In this document: positions 33,866-45,965 of the stretch, one piece after another
How the letters are laid out: every line of letters starts with the position of its first letter
Numbering within the stretch: position 1 is the stretch's first letter
Source: Chondrosia reniformis
Lineage: Eukaryota; Porifera; Demospongiae; Chondrillida; Chondrillidae
Assembly (NCBI GenBank): GCA_947172415.1
Contig: OX359195.1
Span: 2,232,001-2,296,000, forward strand
Length of the DNA stretch: 64,000 bases
Direction: 5' to 3'
The notes under the pieces: generated by a model
The model's database searches: none
What the model was told of the DNA's origin: nothing
The model's input: the letters and a program-made list of their open reading frames with translations, nothing else
Made by a program: the position numbers and the translations under genes

Positions 33866-33957
33866 CAGTGGAACCTCTCTATAACGGACACTTTGCGAAC
33901 TGAAAGGGAGAGAGAGGTTTCTGCTATTTGGGGAGTGCGTTATAGGGGGTTCCACTG
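33866..33957. mobile_element. Pogo-like MITE (copy 2)
   Basis: CAGTGGAACCTCTCTATAAC at the left and its partner at the right, flanked by TA. Near-identical to 7497-7588, with a GTGCGTTATAGGGGG variant on the right arm. Confidence 0.65.
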
Positions 33958-34957
33958 TATATATATGTCTAATTCTGCCGAAAAATCATACCTGTGCACG
34001 TGGAGTTTTAAATCTTACTATAGGAATAAATAAAACCTATGGCCAAATATAAGTTCCTTGGACTAAATAGGAGACTAAATAGGAATATTTATATATGTCC
34101 TTGGAGGCACTGGTGACATGATTGGAGAATTATAGTTTATTTACGTATATGCACTCCTGTATGCACTGTATGATGATGGCTGTTGCATGGATGATATCAC
34201 TTTGTCACATTAAACATGTAATTAAAATTGATGTTTAGCACTTGCAAAGTTTCCATTATCACACTCACACAATCCATGTACTTTTCATCCCATGTAGAGA
34301 AACTACTCGTATAGACCTTAAAGTTTTCAGTAAAGGTTATATAAATATAGCCGTTAAAAGGTATCTGGCATTTCAATTTCATATAGGAACTGTTCATAAT
34401 AACAACTACTGCCTAAATAATTGTAAATTCAACTCAATTTACTCATTGTCAAAATAATTTCATTATAGAACGGTGATGGTCTGCGTAAATTTGTATTTTA
34501 AAACACATACACATAGTATTCCATGAATTCTTAAGTTATAAGCTTGTGATTTAACTTTCAGTTTGAGTGAAATAATATTTCATGTACTTATGGGTACATG
34601 TGTTCATTTAATCTGGAGCTAAAATATTGCGCATGTTTAATTTTTTATATATGCGTTTGAGGTATACAGTTAAGATCAAACAATTTGAAGCACGTACAAT
34701 TAATCCTAAAAGCATAGTACGTATATACGTATTGCATACACATAGTTATATATTGATTATTATACATATATAGTAAATTCGAACTTCACTGTACAAAGTA
34801 CGTATATACGTAAACGTATTTAGAAAGAAAGGTATCAAATGAAAAGGATTTACGTAGTCCCACAAATTTAATATCCTTTATATAAAGCTACTTACAGTAC
34901 GTAATTATTGCATGATTATTTCCATAAAGTTTCACACACACTAATATATTAACCTGA
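33958..34957. other. AT-rich spacer before receptor copy 7
   Basis: Same as 7589-8537 plus a short TTACGTAGTCCCACAAATTT segment near 34850. No gene is supported. Confidence 0.4.
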
Positions 34958-36746
34958 TCAGTATAATAACATGCCCACATCCTCCCTCCTTTTATCTTCA
35001 TTATTATCATCATCACCTGCTTCATACCAATCCTTCATTTTCTTCTTCCCAAAATAACCAAGAGCAGCCACTAACAAGGTTGATAATACATACTCCATCA
35101 ACTTGGTGCTATCAAAGAGAGGTGACACATCCTTATAATGATTCAACAAGGTAGTTACATACAGCGACATGCCTGTAAAAATGAACACTATAGCAATGCA
35201 GAAGATAGTTGCATGGTTGCTAAAATTGCAACAATTCTTAGGATGTCTCAACATCAGATACACTTCATGTAGAATGACTACAATTGCTGCTAGTTGTAAA
35301 ATGTAGCAGAAACTGTAAGTTACAGCTTCTAAGGGTTGGTTTATAAACAATATTCCAAGATACACAATGGCTACTCCAAACACCTAAATACTATAGACCG
35401 GACCCGCCCATCCAAGGGATATTGCATGACATCTGATCACCCTCCTCCATCTTGGGGGTATTTGCTGCTGGTTATTAGATGACTCATTAAGTAATTTGTT
35501 TATTTTGCCATAAATAAGTGGATATTGACTTATGAAACTAATGAGAATAAACACCTCAATTATAAGACCAATCACACAGTCCGGAAGGAAAATATCAGGA
35601 TAGTATTCTTCATGTGACATCAGAAATACAGTACATTGAAGGTTGCTCCAAGAATAATAACAAATATTTAAAAGAGAGAAGCACCAAGTAAAGAGTTTTA
35701 CTTCAGTTAATCTTTTTTGTCTCTTTTGACTCTGCTTCAGAATAAAAATTAAAATTTTATTCTCACTTCTGATGACTTCTATAATTAGTAAATTTCCAAG
35801 AAGTATTATACCAAGAATAACAATATTCTTTGCTAGAGTGAAGGTCCATCTTGAAGGAATATTATCTGCTACAAAAAGAGGTGTAAGCGTAGTCAATGAT
35901 ATTCCATATGGCTTTCCTTCATACCACAACGGTTCATATTGAAAGAACACTCCTTGTGAGTCATTCATCACCTTTTTAATAGAAAATAATATTGAAAATG
36001 CCTATTCATGCATATTTATTTATAATAAAGGAATATTAATCTTGTATAACATTAAATGTCAAATGAAATTGCCTATATATTAATATAAATTAATAGATTC
36101 AATTAATAATATTCAATTTGTGGTTATTTTTTATAACAGAATTTAGCCAACAAAAGTGTATAGAATCTCTAGTTATAGTATAATTATATCAAGTGATATA
36201 TGGCATATAGGGATATATTATTACAAGTTGTCCATGTGTATATAGTATATTAGTGACACTCACTTCAGCTCCAAAGTTCTGTAAAAGGGAAGGTTCACAT
36301 AAAGTTGGAACAGTCAAGCAAAGGGATTGAGGTAGAGAATCTGAGTCCTTTCTGAGGATATGAAACATGAGAGGAGGTAGCACTAAATAGAAATAATAGC
36401 GGTACCACACATATATATCACAATCCTTAGTGTTCCACTGACAGCACGGCTTCTCTAAATATAACATTGTATTATTCTGACTTGTTGTATTGATCATTTT
36501 GAAGTGGAACACTTTGACTCGCTTTGAAAAATTAACAATTTGATGGATGTCCAGTGGATTTCCAAAGTAATCGTAAATACCATAGTGCTTGTTTCCACTT
36601 CTGAGGTCATTCACCATCTGATGTAAATTCTCTACGCAATCCTTCTTGTAATTTTCCTCTCCACTTGTGTGTCTGACTTGAAGCAGTGCTAGAATCAGTA
36701 CGTAGAAGGTAAAGGTAGAGGGTAGAGGACACTTCAGAGAAGTCAT
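34958..36746 (-). pseudogene. Receptor copy 7, single nonsense codon in TM4
   Basis: Exon 1 (36746-36264) is intact, and its protein is identical to that of copy 8. Exon 2 (35971-34958) has one in-frame stop: CAG for Gln in the SIQVFG motif of TM4 has become TAG (35384-35386). Everything before and after is in frame. Copies 7 and 8 are a very recent 6.6-kb duplication, so the stop arose after it or one base is misread. TM6 lacks one Phe codon. Confidence 0.8.
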
Positions 36747-37696
36747 AATGGCACTTTAATCAGCTGCAGAGATGGAAAAACATTTAAGAAGTAACAGGCT
36801 AGCTGTGGCTTCATTCACCACACCTTATACACTGTGCTATATATTGATAATAGCACGCATTTATTTATGCTAGCACTACCGAAAAAAGAATTGCTTATTA
36901 TTTTTTTGTTTCATCATTTGGTTACTAAAATTACAATGTGTGTAATCATGGATTCTATACGTATATACGGAGTAAGATTTGTTATTATAATACATTAATA
37001 CACCAAGTATATATGTAGTATGTATTACAGTTGCGTGTATAGGTTGACTATATTATATAGGTGAATTTCATTTTCTATTATGATAATAGACTTGTAAAGG
37101 GAATAGACTTGGTGGAAATTGAAATGGAAATAGACGTGGAGGTTTTGAAATAAGAATAGACATGGTATACAGAAATTTTAAGGCTACTGACTAGTATTAC
37201 TTCTCAAGTATATGGACATAACTAACTTATCTTTAGAGGTTTCACTTTGTTACTCCTGTTTAATTGATAATGCATAGCAGTCTTATGGCTAACCTATAGT
37301 TGTTCCAAATAATGTTCTCCTACAAAAGTTATCTAATAACTGTATAGTTTATCAGCAAAAGTGTTCATTTGAGATGAGAGAGGTATCTTATGTGGTGCAA
37401 GTTCAAATGATCGATCTTCATGACCAGTCCAATCCATTTGATTATTAGAGAGTGCTCTACTCATTCACTGTTCTCTCAGATCAACTGGTATGTAGAGACT
37501 GGAAGTGCTGTCTCATTTCCATGTATATAGTTATTCCCATCCACACAATGTTTACATCATGTCAGCTAATCTTGTTCTGATCAGAAGACATTTTATTGTT
37601 ATAACCACTCAATTGTGAGGGGATATTTCAGTTGACACTTTTGTATAGTGTATTCCCATGTGTATATCACATCTCTGTTATGTGTAGTGTATACAG
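36747..37696. other. Divergent intergenic region (unit 6)
   Basis: Beta-type flank with AATAGAC motifs at about 37085-37165. No gene is supported. Confidence 0.4.
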
Positions 37697-38570
37697 GAAG
37701 GTCTCACTGATCTTGTGAATGTGGAGTTGGACAGTGCAAGACACTCAGGAAGGTCACCATGGGAGCTGGTGAACATCAAACACTGTCCTCCAGTATATTG
37801 AAGGGAATGATCCAGAATCCTTCATTGAAGCAAGTTGAACTGAGAGGATGTGACTTGGAAGGTAGGTTTTATAACTTTATGTACGTACAGAATATATTGC
37901 CTATGGACTTAAGAAGTTTCATCAACTTTGAGGATCATGTACTATACAGTCATCTCTATAGAATGGTTGTGTTCAGTCTGCTTATAACAAGTTTAGATTT
38001 ATTTGACCAGCTTGTTCCAGTATATGGTCTCTGAGTGTTTTAGATTAGTATAATCACTTCATATTGTAGTATACATACATGTATACCTATACTATATGTA
38101 CATTTGTATATTACGTATACCCATGAAGGATATCACTAAGAAAATGTTTTGACATCAGTTGAACAATCTGTCAAGGAGAACACTACACTAGAGAGGTTAA
38201 AGTGAGTAGTGCATGGAGTACAAGGAACTGGAGGAATGTTGCAGAGAGCATTCTAAAGGGAGCAGCAACCAGTCAGAATCTCAGAAAGTTGGAACTGTGG
38301 ATGAATAAGAAATACAAAGAATATGCTCCTAAACAGGAAGTGATTGATAATGTAAGAAAAGTCAACAATAAATTGAGACTTATTGTTCACTTATATAGGT
38401 AAGTGGATGTCTTTCATCATCTGTTTGTACATGTAGTTAGGAATTTGATTTGCTAATTTCAATCCAAATAGTGTCACATGTGGATGAATACATTATACAT
38501 GATGTTATATAACTTGCATATAATTCTTCTCTTTTTGTCTTTTCAGGACTTCATCTCTTGACTGTTATTT
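37697..38570 (+). pseudogene. LRR-gene 3' fragment (unit 6)
   Basis: Beta-type: one T missing in GATCTTGTGAATG, changed exon b acceptor (ATGAAGG), enlarged first intron. An insertion TACGTACGT near 37880 distinguishes it from the neighbouring copy. Confidence 0.55.
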
Positions 38571-38649
38571 TTCAAAACATTTTATTGTTTGTACTGAATC
38601 TGTTGTCAAACATTTTATAAGTTGTTGAATATCAAATAACTTAACTGTT

Positions 38650-39030
38650 AACAGAGAAAAGAATCGGTTGTTGTAAAGGAACTGATTTAGACAGGTCTGT
38701 ACTGTCCCTTCAGTCTCCTAGCAACCATGCAGTCCCATGTGGGTGGAGGGTCTACCTCGTATGGACTCCCACTGGTACACCTTGCTCAATAACCTGGATG
38801 TCTTCTCATCATCAATGAGTACCTCCTCAGGAGGAATATTCCATGGCATGGAAGTTAGTTTTCTGCTGTAGCGATGCCATCTGAAGAACATGGCCTATAG
38901 CTATCTCTTCACAAAGTTCCTTCTTCTCATCCTCTGTCAGCTTTGAAACAAACTTGAACAAGTGACTCTATCCAGGTTGCCCCTCAAATCTGCTCCATCT
39001 CCCTCAAGCAGTCTATAGCTATGACATGTA
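38650..39030 (-). pseudogene. Unassigned minus-strand coding remnant (unit 6)
   Basis: Alpha-like version, with IDDEKTSRLLSKVYQWES open up to a TAG after HMGLHGC. Confidence 0.3.
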
Positions 39031-39329
39031 TTAACATTTGTCTATATAGCTAGATAAACTCGTGATCAAGGTGTAGTATTGCATGATTCCCTTAAAGTAA
39101 ATGTATGACTTGTCTTTCTAGTATATATAATATTCTTAGTTCCAAATGATACTGGAGTATATATATATATATCATATATAGAGACGCTGTTTATATTTGA
39201 ATATAATAAGAATCGTCATTTATACATGCAATTACAAGCTGCAATGAAAGGATCAAAAAAGGTTGATCATACAATTAAAATTTATATATATAACTTGTAC
39301 AACAGTGCAATTGGTCATTGTGTTTAAGG

Positions 39330-40420
39330 TGTTTCAAATTGACTTGTTTCTCTCGACTTTCTCATCCACTTTCCAAATCCTATATATCTCTGCAGCTCCA
39401 GCTACGAGAGCCTTAATTTTTTGCCAACTGGTACTCCACTGAACTGGTCCATAACAAGCTTCCCAACTTCACAACCATAGATACATCAGTCTTAGAGGAG
39501 GGATGTGGCCTGCTACTCCCATCATCAACCATGCAACTCTGCCTCAAGTCTCCTAGTGACCAGTTGATATATACTGCAGTTGCAAGTTTTTTCAGTGTAT
39601 CTCCTCATCTCACACCCCATGGCCAAATGGATGGTTTACCTTGTAAGGAATAGCTGTATTAGAGGGTTGGGTAATCCCCAGACCGGCAGCAGACAGCCAT
39701 TGAAAGATGGCCACATGATGGTGGAGACTGCCCAGTATGAGAGGACATGTATATAGATGGGATGAATGAACCTGCTCATTCCACTTTGCCAACTTAAATG
39801 TCACTGCGACTCATTTTCCTCATATGACAGGACACTCATGATCATCTCATCCTCTGAAGTGTCTCCTTGTGAGAACTGTGCCTCATCTCCACAGGGGGCA
39901 GTGCTAATGTACAAGTGGAATTAAATATATACCTTCCTTCAGTTGGACTTTGTAAGGAGCAATATATATAAATCTGATGTGGTTGCCATGTGGATAGAAT
40001 TCCAATTGTTGATAAAAGAATCTACATAATTAATAATTGCCTAGCAACCACTTCTGCAGGGGCTACTGTTCCCCGCAAACTCAACTTGTCTCCTTCCACA
40101 CATTTAGTGCCTGTTCCTATGGTAACTACAGTGGGCGTGGCATTGTCAGAGAAGGTCATCACAAACCCAGCCACCATCTTTCTCCCAGGTTGAGCAATGG
40201 GGAGACTGGCTGAGAGGCGACTGCATTTCTGGTGTATCAACATTGACATGTGGGCCACAAACAAGACAGAAAATTTCGAAGGTTAGGGTCTGGCACAGGC
40301 AGACACTCCTGGCAGCCATCTTGCTGTAGGGAGCACTAGCACTGTATCCTTTGCAGGGCCAGATCAGCAACTTTGAAGTATAGCACTCTCCCAACTTGAC
40401 TGCCACCGCCCACTGCTTAA
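39330..40420 (-). pseudogene. ADAR-like pseudogene (unit 6)
   Basis: Alpha-type and almost identical to 32690-33790. It combines with a beta-type LRR in the same unit, which marks this unit as a recombinant between classes. PCGDEAQF is present near 39895. HAE is replaced by A-P-A-E. Confidence 0.75.
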
Positions 40421-40500
40421 GCGTTCCGACCTTTTAATTTGTAAGTATAGATCCTGTGGAGGATATATATATATTGACTACATACATATACTTTTACATA

Positions 40501-40592
40501 CAGTGGAACCTCTCTATAACGGACACTTTGCGAACTGAAAGGGAGAGAGAGGTTTCTGCTATTTGGGGAGTCCGTTATAGGAGGTTCCACTG
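40501..40592. mobile_element. Pogo-like MITE (copy 3)
   Basis: Best preserved of the three: CAGTGGAACCTCTCTATAAC at the left end and GTTATAGGAGGTTCCACTG at the right end, TA on both sides. Confidence 0.7.
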
Positions 40593-41588
40593 TATATATA
40601 TGTCTAATTCTGCCGAAAAATCATACCTGTGCACGTGGAGTTTTAAATCTTACTATAGGAATAAATAAAACCTAAAGCCAAATATAAGTTCCTTGGACTA
40701 AATAGGAGACTAAATAGGAATATTTATATATGTCCTTGGAGGCACTGGTGACATGATTGGAGAATTATAGTTTATTTACGTATATGCACTCCTGTATGTA
40801 CTGTATGATGATGGCTGTTGCATGGATGATATCACTTTGTCACATTAAACATGTAATTAAAATTGATGTTTAGCACTTGCAAAGTTTCCATTATCACACT
40901 CACACAATCCATGTACTTTTCATCCCATGTAGAGAAACTACTCGTATAGACCTTAAAGTTTTCAGTAAAGGTTATATAAATATAGCCGTTAAAAGGTATC
41001 TGGCATTTCAATTTCATATAGGAACTGTTCATAATAACAACTACTGCCTAAATAAAAGTAAATTCAACTCAATTTACTCATTGTCAAAATAATTTCATTA
41101 TAGAACGGTGATGGTCTGCGTAAATTTGTATTTTAAAACACATACATATAGTATTCCATGAATTTTTAAGTTATAAGCTTGTGATTTAACTTTCAGTTTG
41201 AGTGAAATAATATTTCATGTACTTATGGGTACATGTGTTCATTTAATCTGGAGCTAAAATATTGCGCATGTTTAATTTTTTATATATGCGTTTGAGGTAT
41301 ACAGTTAAGATCAAACAATTCGAAGCACGTACAATTAATCCTAAAAGCATAGTATATACGTATTGCATACACATAGTTATATATTGATTATTATACATAT
41401 ATAGTAAATTCGAACTTCACTGTACAAAGTACGTATATACGTAAACGTATTTAGAAAGAAAGGTATCAAATGAAAAGGATTTACGTAGTCCCACAAATTT
41501 AAAATCCTTTATATGAAGCTACTTACAGTACGTAATTATTGCATAATTGTTTCCATAAAGTTTCACACACACTAATATATTAACCTGA
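40593..41588. other. AT-rich spacer before receptor copy 8
   Basis: Nearly identical to 33958-34957. No gene is supported. Confidence 0.4.
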
Positions 41589-43380
41589 TCAGTATAATAA
41601 CATGCCCACATCCTCCCTCCTTTTATCTTCATTATTATCATGATCACCTGCTTCATACCAATCCTTCATTTTCTTCTTCCCAAAGTAACCAAGAGCAGCC
41701 ACTAACAAGGTTGATAATACATACTCCATCAACTTGGTGCTATCAAAGAGAGGTGACACATCCTTATAATGATTCAACAAGGCAGTTACATACAGCGACA
41801 TGCCTGTAAAAATGAACACTATAGCAATGCAGAAGAAGATAGTTGCATAGTTGCTAAAATTGCAACAATTCTTAGGATGTCTCAACATCAGATACACTTC
41901 ATGTAGAATGACTACAATTGCTGCTTGTTGTAAAATGTAGCAGAAACTGTAAGTTACAGCTTCTAAGGGTTGGTTTATAAACAATATTCCAAGATACACA
42001 ATGGCTACTCCAAACACCTGAATACTATAGACCGGACCCGCCCATCCAAGGGATATTGCATGACATCTGATCACCCTCCTCCATCTTGGGGGTATTTGCT
42101 GTTGGTTATTAGATGACTGATTAAGTAATTTGTTTATTTTGCTATAAATAAGTGGATATTGACCTATGAAACTAATGAGCATAAACACCTCAATTATAAG
42201 AGCAATCACACAGTCCGGAAGGAAAATATCAGGATAGTATTCTTCATGTGACATCAGAAATACAGTACATTGAAGGTTGCTCCAAGAATAATAACAAATA
42301 TTTAAAAGAGAGAAGCACCAAGTAAAGAGTTTTACTTCAGTTAATCTTTTTTGTCTCTTTTGACTCTGCTTCAGAATAAAAATTAAAATTTTATTCTCAC
42401 TTCTGATGACTTCTATAATTAGTAAATTTCCAAGAAGTATTATACCAAGAATAACAATATTCTTTGCTAGAGTGAAGGTCCATCTTGAAGGAATATTATC
42501 TACTACAAAAAGAGGTGTAAGCGTAGTCAATGATATTCCATATGGCTTTCCTTCATACCACAATGGTTCATATTGAAAGAACACTCCTTGTGAGTCATTC
42601 ATCACCTTTTTAATAGAAAATAATATTGAAAATGCCTATTCATGCATATTTATTTATAATAAAGGAATATTAATCTTGTATAACATTAAATGTCAAATGA
42701 AATTGCCTATATATTAATATAAATTAATAGATTCAATTAATAATATTCAATTTGTGGTTATTTTTTATAACAGAATTTAGCCAACAAAAGTGTATAGAAT
42801 CTCTAGTTATAGTATAATTATATCAAGTGATATATGGCATATAGGGATATATTATTACAAGTTGTCCATGTGTATATAGTATATTAGTGACACTCACTTC
42901 AGCTCCAAAGTTCTGTAAAAGGGAAGGTTCACATAAAGTTGGAACAGTCAAGCAAAGGGATTGAGGTAGAGAATCTGAGTCCTTTCTGAGGATATGAAAC
43001 ATGAGAGGAGGTAGCACTAAATAGAAATAATAGCGGTACCACACATATATATCACAATCCTTAGTGTTCCACTGACAGCACGGCTTCTCTAAATATAACA
43101 TTGTATTATTCTGACTTGTTGTATTGATCATTTTGAAGTGGAACACTTTGACTCGCTTTGAAAAATTAACAATTTGATGGATGTCCAGTGGATTTCCAAA
43201 GTAATCGTAAATACCATAGTGCTTGTTTCCACTTCTGAGGTCATTCACCATCTGATGTAAATTCTCTACGCAATCCTTCTTGTAATTTTCCTCTCCACTG
43301 GTGTGTCTGACTTGAAGCAGTGCTAGAATCAGTACGTAGAAGGTAAAGGTAGAGGGTAGAGGACACTTCAGAGAAGTCAT
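41589..43380 (-). CDS. Receptor copy 8: intact orphan 7TM receptor-like protein
   Basis: Two exons, 43380-42898 and 42605-41589, joined in phase 0 between a GTGAGT donor and a TTTTTAAAAAG-type acceptor, give 499 residues. Residues 1-29 are a signal peptide ending at HTSG. Residues 30-207 form an ectodomain with Cys 37, 101, 102, 109, 143 and 150 and sequons near 72, 86, 91 and 164. Seven hydrophobic helices follow at about 208-228, 253-277, 292-314, 344-371, 378-401, 415-438 and 454-470. Basic loops (KRQKR, PPRWRR, RHPK, GKKK) alternate with acidic ones, placing the N-terminus outside and the C-terminus inside. The tail ends in a charged EDKRREDVGMLLY. A hydrophobic patch at 112-131 is probably not a membrane span. 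There is no DRY or NPxxY. The GPCR-like topology is inferred and no family was recognised. Confidence 0.8.
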
Positions 43381-43480
43381 AATGGCACTTTAATCAGCTG
43401 CAGAGATGGAAAAACATTTAAGAAGTAACAGGCTAGCTGTGGCTTCATTCACCACACCTTATACACTGTGCTATATATTG
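43381..43480 (-). promoter_or_regulatory. Candidate promoter and 5' leader of receptor copy 8
   Basis: The 100 bases upstream of the start are conserved in all units. On the minus strand they contain TATAAGG (complement of 43457-43463) about 80 nt before the ATG and a second TATATAG 10 nt further. The ATG context is CCATTATGACT. A CTCTGCAG near the ATG could also be a splice acceptor of a 5' leader exon. Confidence 0.3.
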
Positions 43481-44334
43481 ATAATAGCACGCATTTATTT
43501 ATGCTAGCACTACCGAAAAAAGAATTGCTTATTATTTTTTTGTTTCATCATTTGGTTACTAAAATTACAATGTGTGTAATCATGGATTCTATACGTATAT
43601 ACGGAGTAAGATTTGTTATTATAATACATTAATACACCAAGTATATATGTAGTATGTATTACAGTTGCGTGTATAGGTTGACTATATTATATAGGTGAAT
43701 TTCATTTTCTATTATGATAATACACTTGTAAAGGGAATAGACTTGGTGGAAATTGAAATGGGAATAGACGTGGCGGTTTTGAAATAAGAATAGACATATA
43801 TGGTATACAGAAATTTTAAGGCTACTGACTAGTATTACTTCTCAAGTATATGGACATAACTAACTTATCTTTAGAGGTTTCACTTTGTTATTCCTGTTTA
43901 ATTGATAATGCATAGCAGTCTTATGGCTAACCAATAGTTGTTCCAAATAATGTTCTCCTACAAAAGTTATCTAATAACTGTATAGTTTATCAGCAAAAGT
44001 GTTCATTTGAGATGAGAGAGGTATCTTATGTGGTGCAAGTTCAAATGGTCGATCTTCATGACCAGTCCAATCCATTTGATTATTAGAGAGTGCTCTGCTC
44101 ATTCACTGTTCTCTCAGATCAACTGGTATGTAGAGACTGGAAGTGCTGTCTCATTTCCATGTATATAGTTATTCCCATCCACACAATGTTTACATCATGT
44201 CAGCTAATCTTGTTCTGAGCAGAAGACATTTTATTGTTATAACCACTCAATTGTGAGGGGATATTTCAGTTGACACTTTTGTATAGTGTATTCCCATGTG
44301 TATATCACATCTCTGTTATGTGTAATGTATACAG
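43481..44334. other. Divergent intergenic region (beta unit 2)
   Basis: Counterpart of 10663-11599 but with the CTCTCAGATCAACTGG segment retained. No gene is supported. Confidence 0.4.
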
Positions 44335-45209
44335 GAAGGTCTCACTGATCTTGTGAATGTGGAGTTGGACAGTGCAAGACACTCAGGAAGGTCACCATAG
44401 GAGCTGGTGAACATCAAACACTGTCCTCCAGTATATTGAAGGGAATGATCCAGAATCCTTCATTGGAGCAAGTTGAACTGAGAGGATGTGACTTGGAAGG
44501 TAGGTTTTATAACTTTATGTACAGAATATATTGCCTATGGACTTAAGAAGTTTCATCAACTTTGAGGATCATGTACTATACAGTCATCTCTATAGAATGG
44601 TTGTGTTCAGTCTGCTTATAACAAGTTTAGATTTATTTGACCAGCTTGTTCCAGTATATGGTCTCTGAGTGTTTTAGATTAGTATAATCACTTCATATTG
44701 TAGTATACATACATGTATACCTATACTAGATGTACATTTGTATATTACGTATACCCATGAAGGATATCACTAAGAAAATGTTTTGACATCAGTTGAACAA
44801 TCTGTCAAGGAGAACACTACACTAGAGAGGTTAAAGTGAGTAGTGCATGGAGTACAAGGAATTGGAGGAATGTTGCAGAGAGCATTCTAAAGGGAGCAGC
44901 GACCAGTCAGAATCTCAGAAAGTTGGAACTGTGGATGAATAAGAAATACAAAGAATATGCTCCTAAACAGGAAGTGATTGATAATGTAAGAAAAGTCAAC
45001 AATAAATTGAGACTTATTGTTCACTTATATAGGTAAGTGGATGTCTTTCATTATCTGTTTGTACATGTAGTTAGTAATTTGATTTGCTAATTTCAATCCA
45101 AATAGTGTCACATGTGGATGAATACATTATACATGCTGTTATATAACTTGCATATAATTCTTCTCTTTTTGTCTTTTCAGGACTTCATCTCTTGACTGTT
45201 ATTTTTTAA
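44335..45209 (+). pseudogene. LRR-gene 3' fragment (beta unit 2)
   Basis: Carries the beta lesions (GATCTTGTGAATG, ATGAAGGATATC, ACTAAGAAAATG). The methionine codon of KVTMGAG is changed to ATA near 44398. The final repeat and the alpha-like terminal exon with a TAA stop are kept. Confidence 0.55.
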
Positions 45210-45289
45210 AACATTAAATTTTATTTTTTGTACTGAATCTGTTGTCAGACATTTTATAAGTTGTTGAATATCAAATAACTTAACTGTTA

Positions 45290-45670
45290 ACAGAGAAAAG
45301 AATTGGTTGCTGTAAAGGAACTGATTTAGAGAGGTCTGTACTGTCCCTTCAGTCTCCTAGCAAATATGCAGTCCCATGTGAGTGGAGGGTCTACCTCGTA
45401 TGGACTCCCACTAGTACACCTTGCTCAATAACCTGGATGTCTTCTCATCATCAATGTGTACCTTCTCAGGAGGAATATTCCATGGCATGGAAGTTAGTTT
45501 TCTGCTGTAGCGATGCCATCTGAAGATCATGGCCTATAGCTATTTCTTCACAAAGTTCCTTCTTCTCATCCTTTGTCAGCTTTGAAACAATCTTGAACAA
45601 GTGACTCTGTTCAGGTCACCCCTCAAATTTGCTCCATCTCCCTCAAGCAGTGTATATAGCTATAACATGT
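45290..45670 (-). pseudogene. Unassigned minus-strand coding remnant (beta unit 2)
   Basis: As in beta unit 1. The VYQWES block is partly changed (ACTAGTACACC). Confidence 0.3.
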
Positions 45671-45965
45671 ATTAACTTCTGTCTATATAGCTAGATAAAC
45701 TCGTGATCAAGGTGTTGTATTGCATGATTCCCGTAAAGTAAATGTATGACTTGTCTTTCTAGTATATATAATATTCTTAGTTCCAAATGATACTGGAGTA
45801 TATATATATATATCATATATAGAGACGCTGTTTATCTTTGAATATAATAGGAATTGTCATTTATACATGCAATTACAAGCTGCAATGAAAGGATCAAAAA
45901 AGGTTGACCATACAATTAAAGTTTATATATATAACTTGTACAACAGTGCAATTGGTCATTGTGTT

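Noticed and set aside
42985-43045. The hydrophobic stretch in receptor exon 1 (residues 112-131) as an additional membrane helix
   Set aside because: It would put the strongly basic loop after TM1 outside the cell and the following glycosylation site inside; the positive-inside pattern favours seven helices after a cleaved signal peptide.
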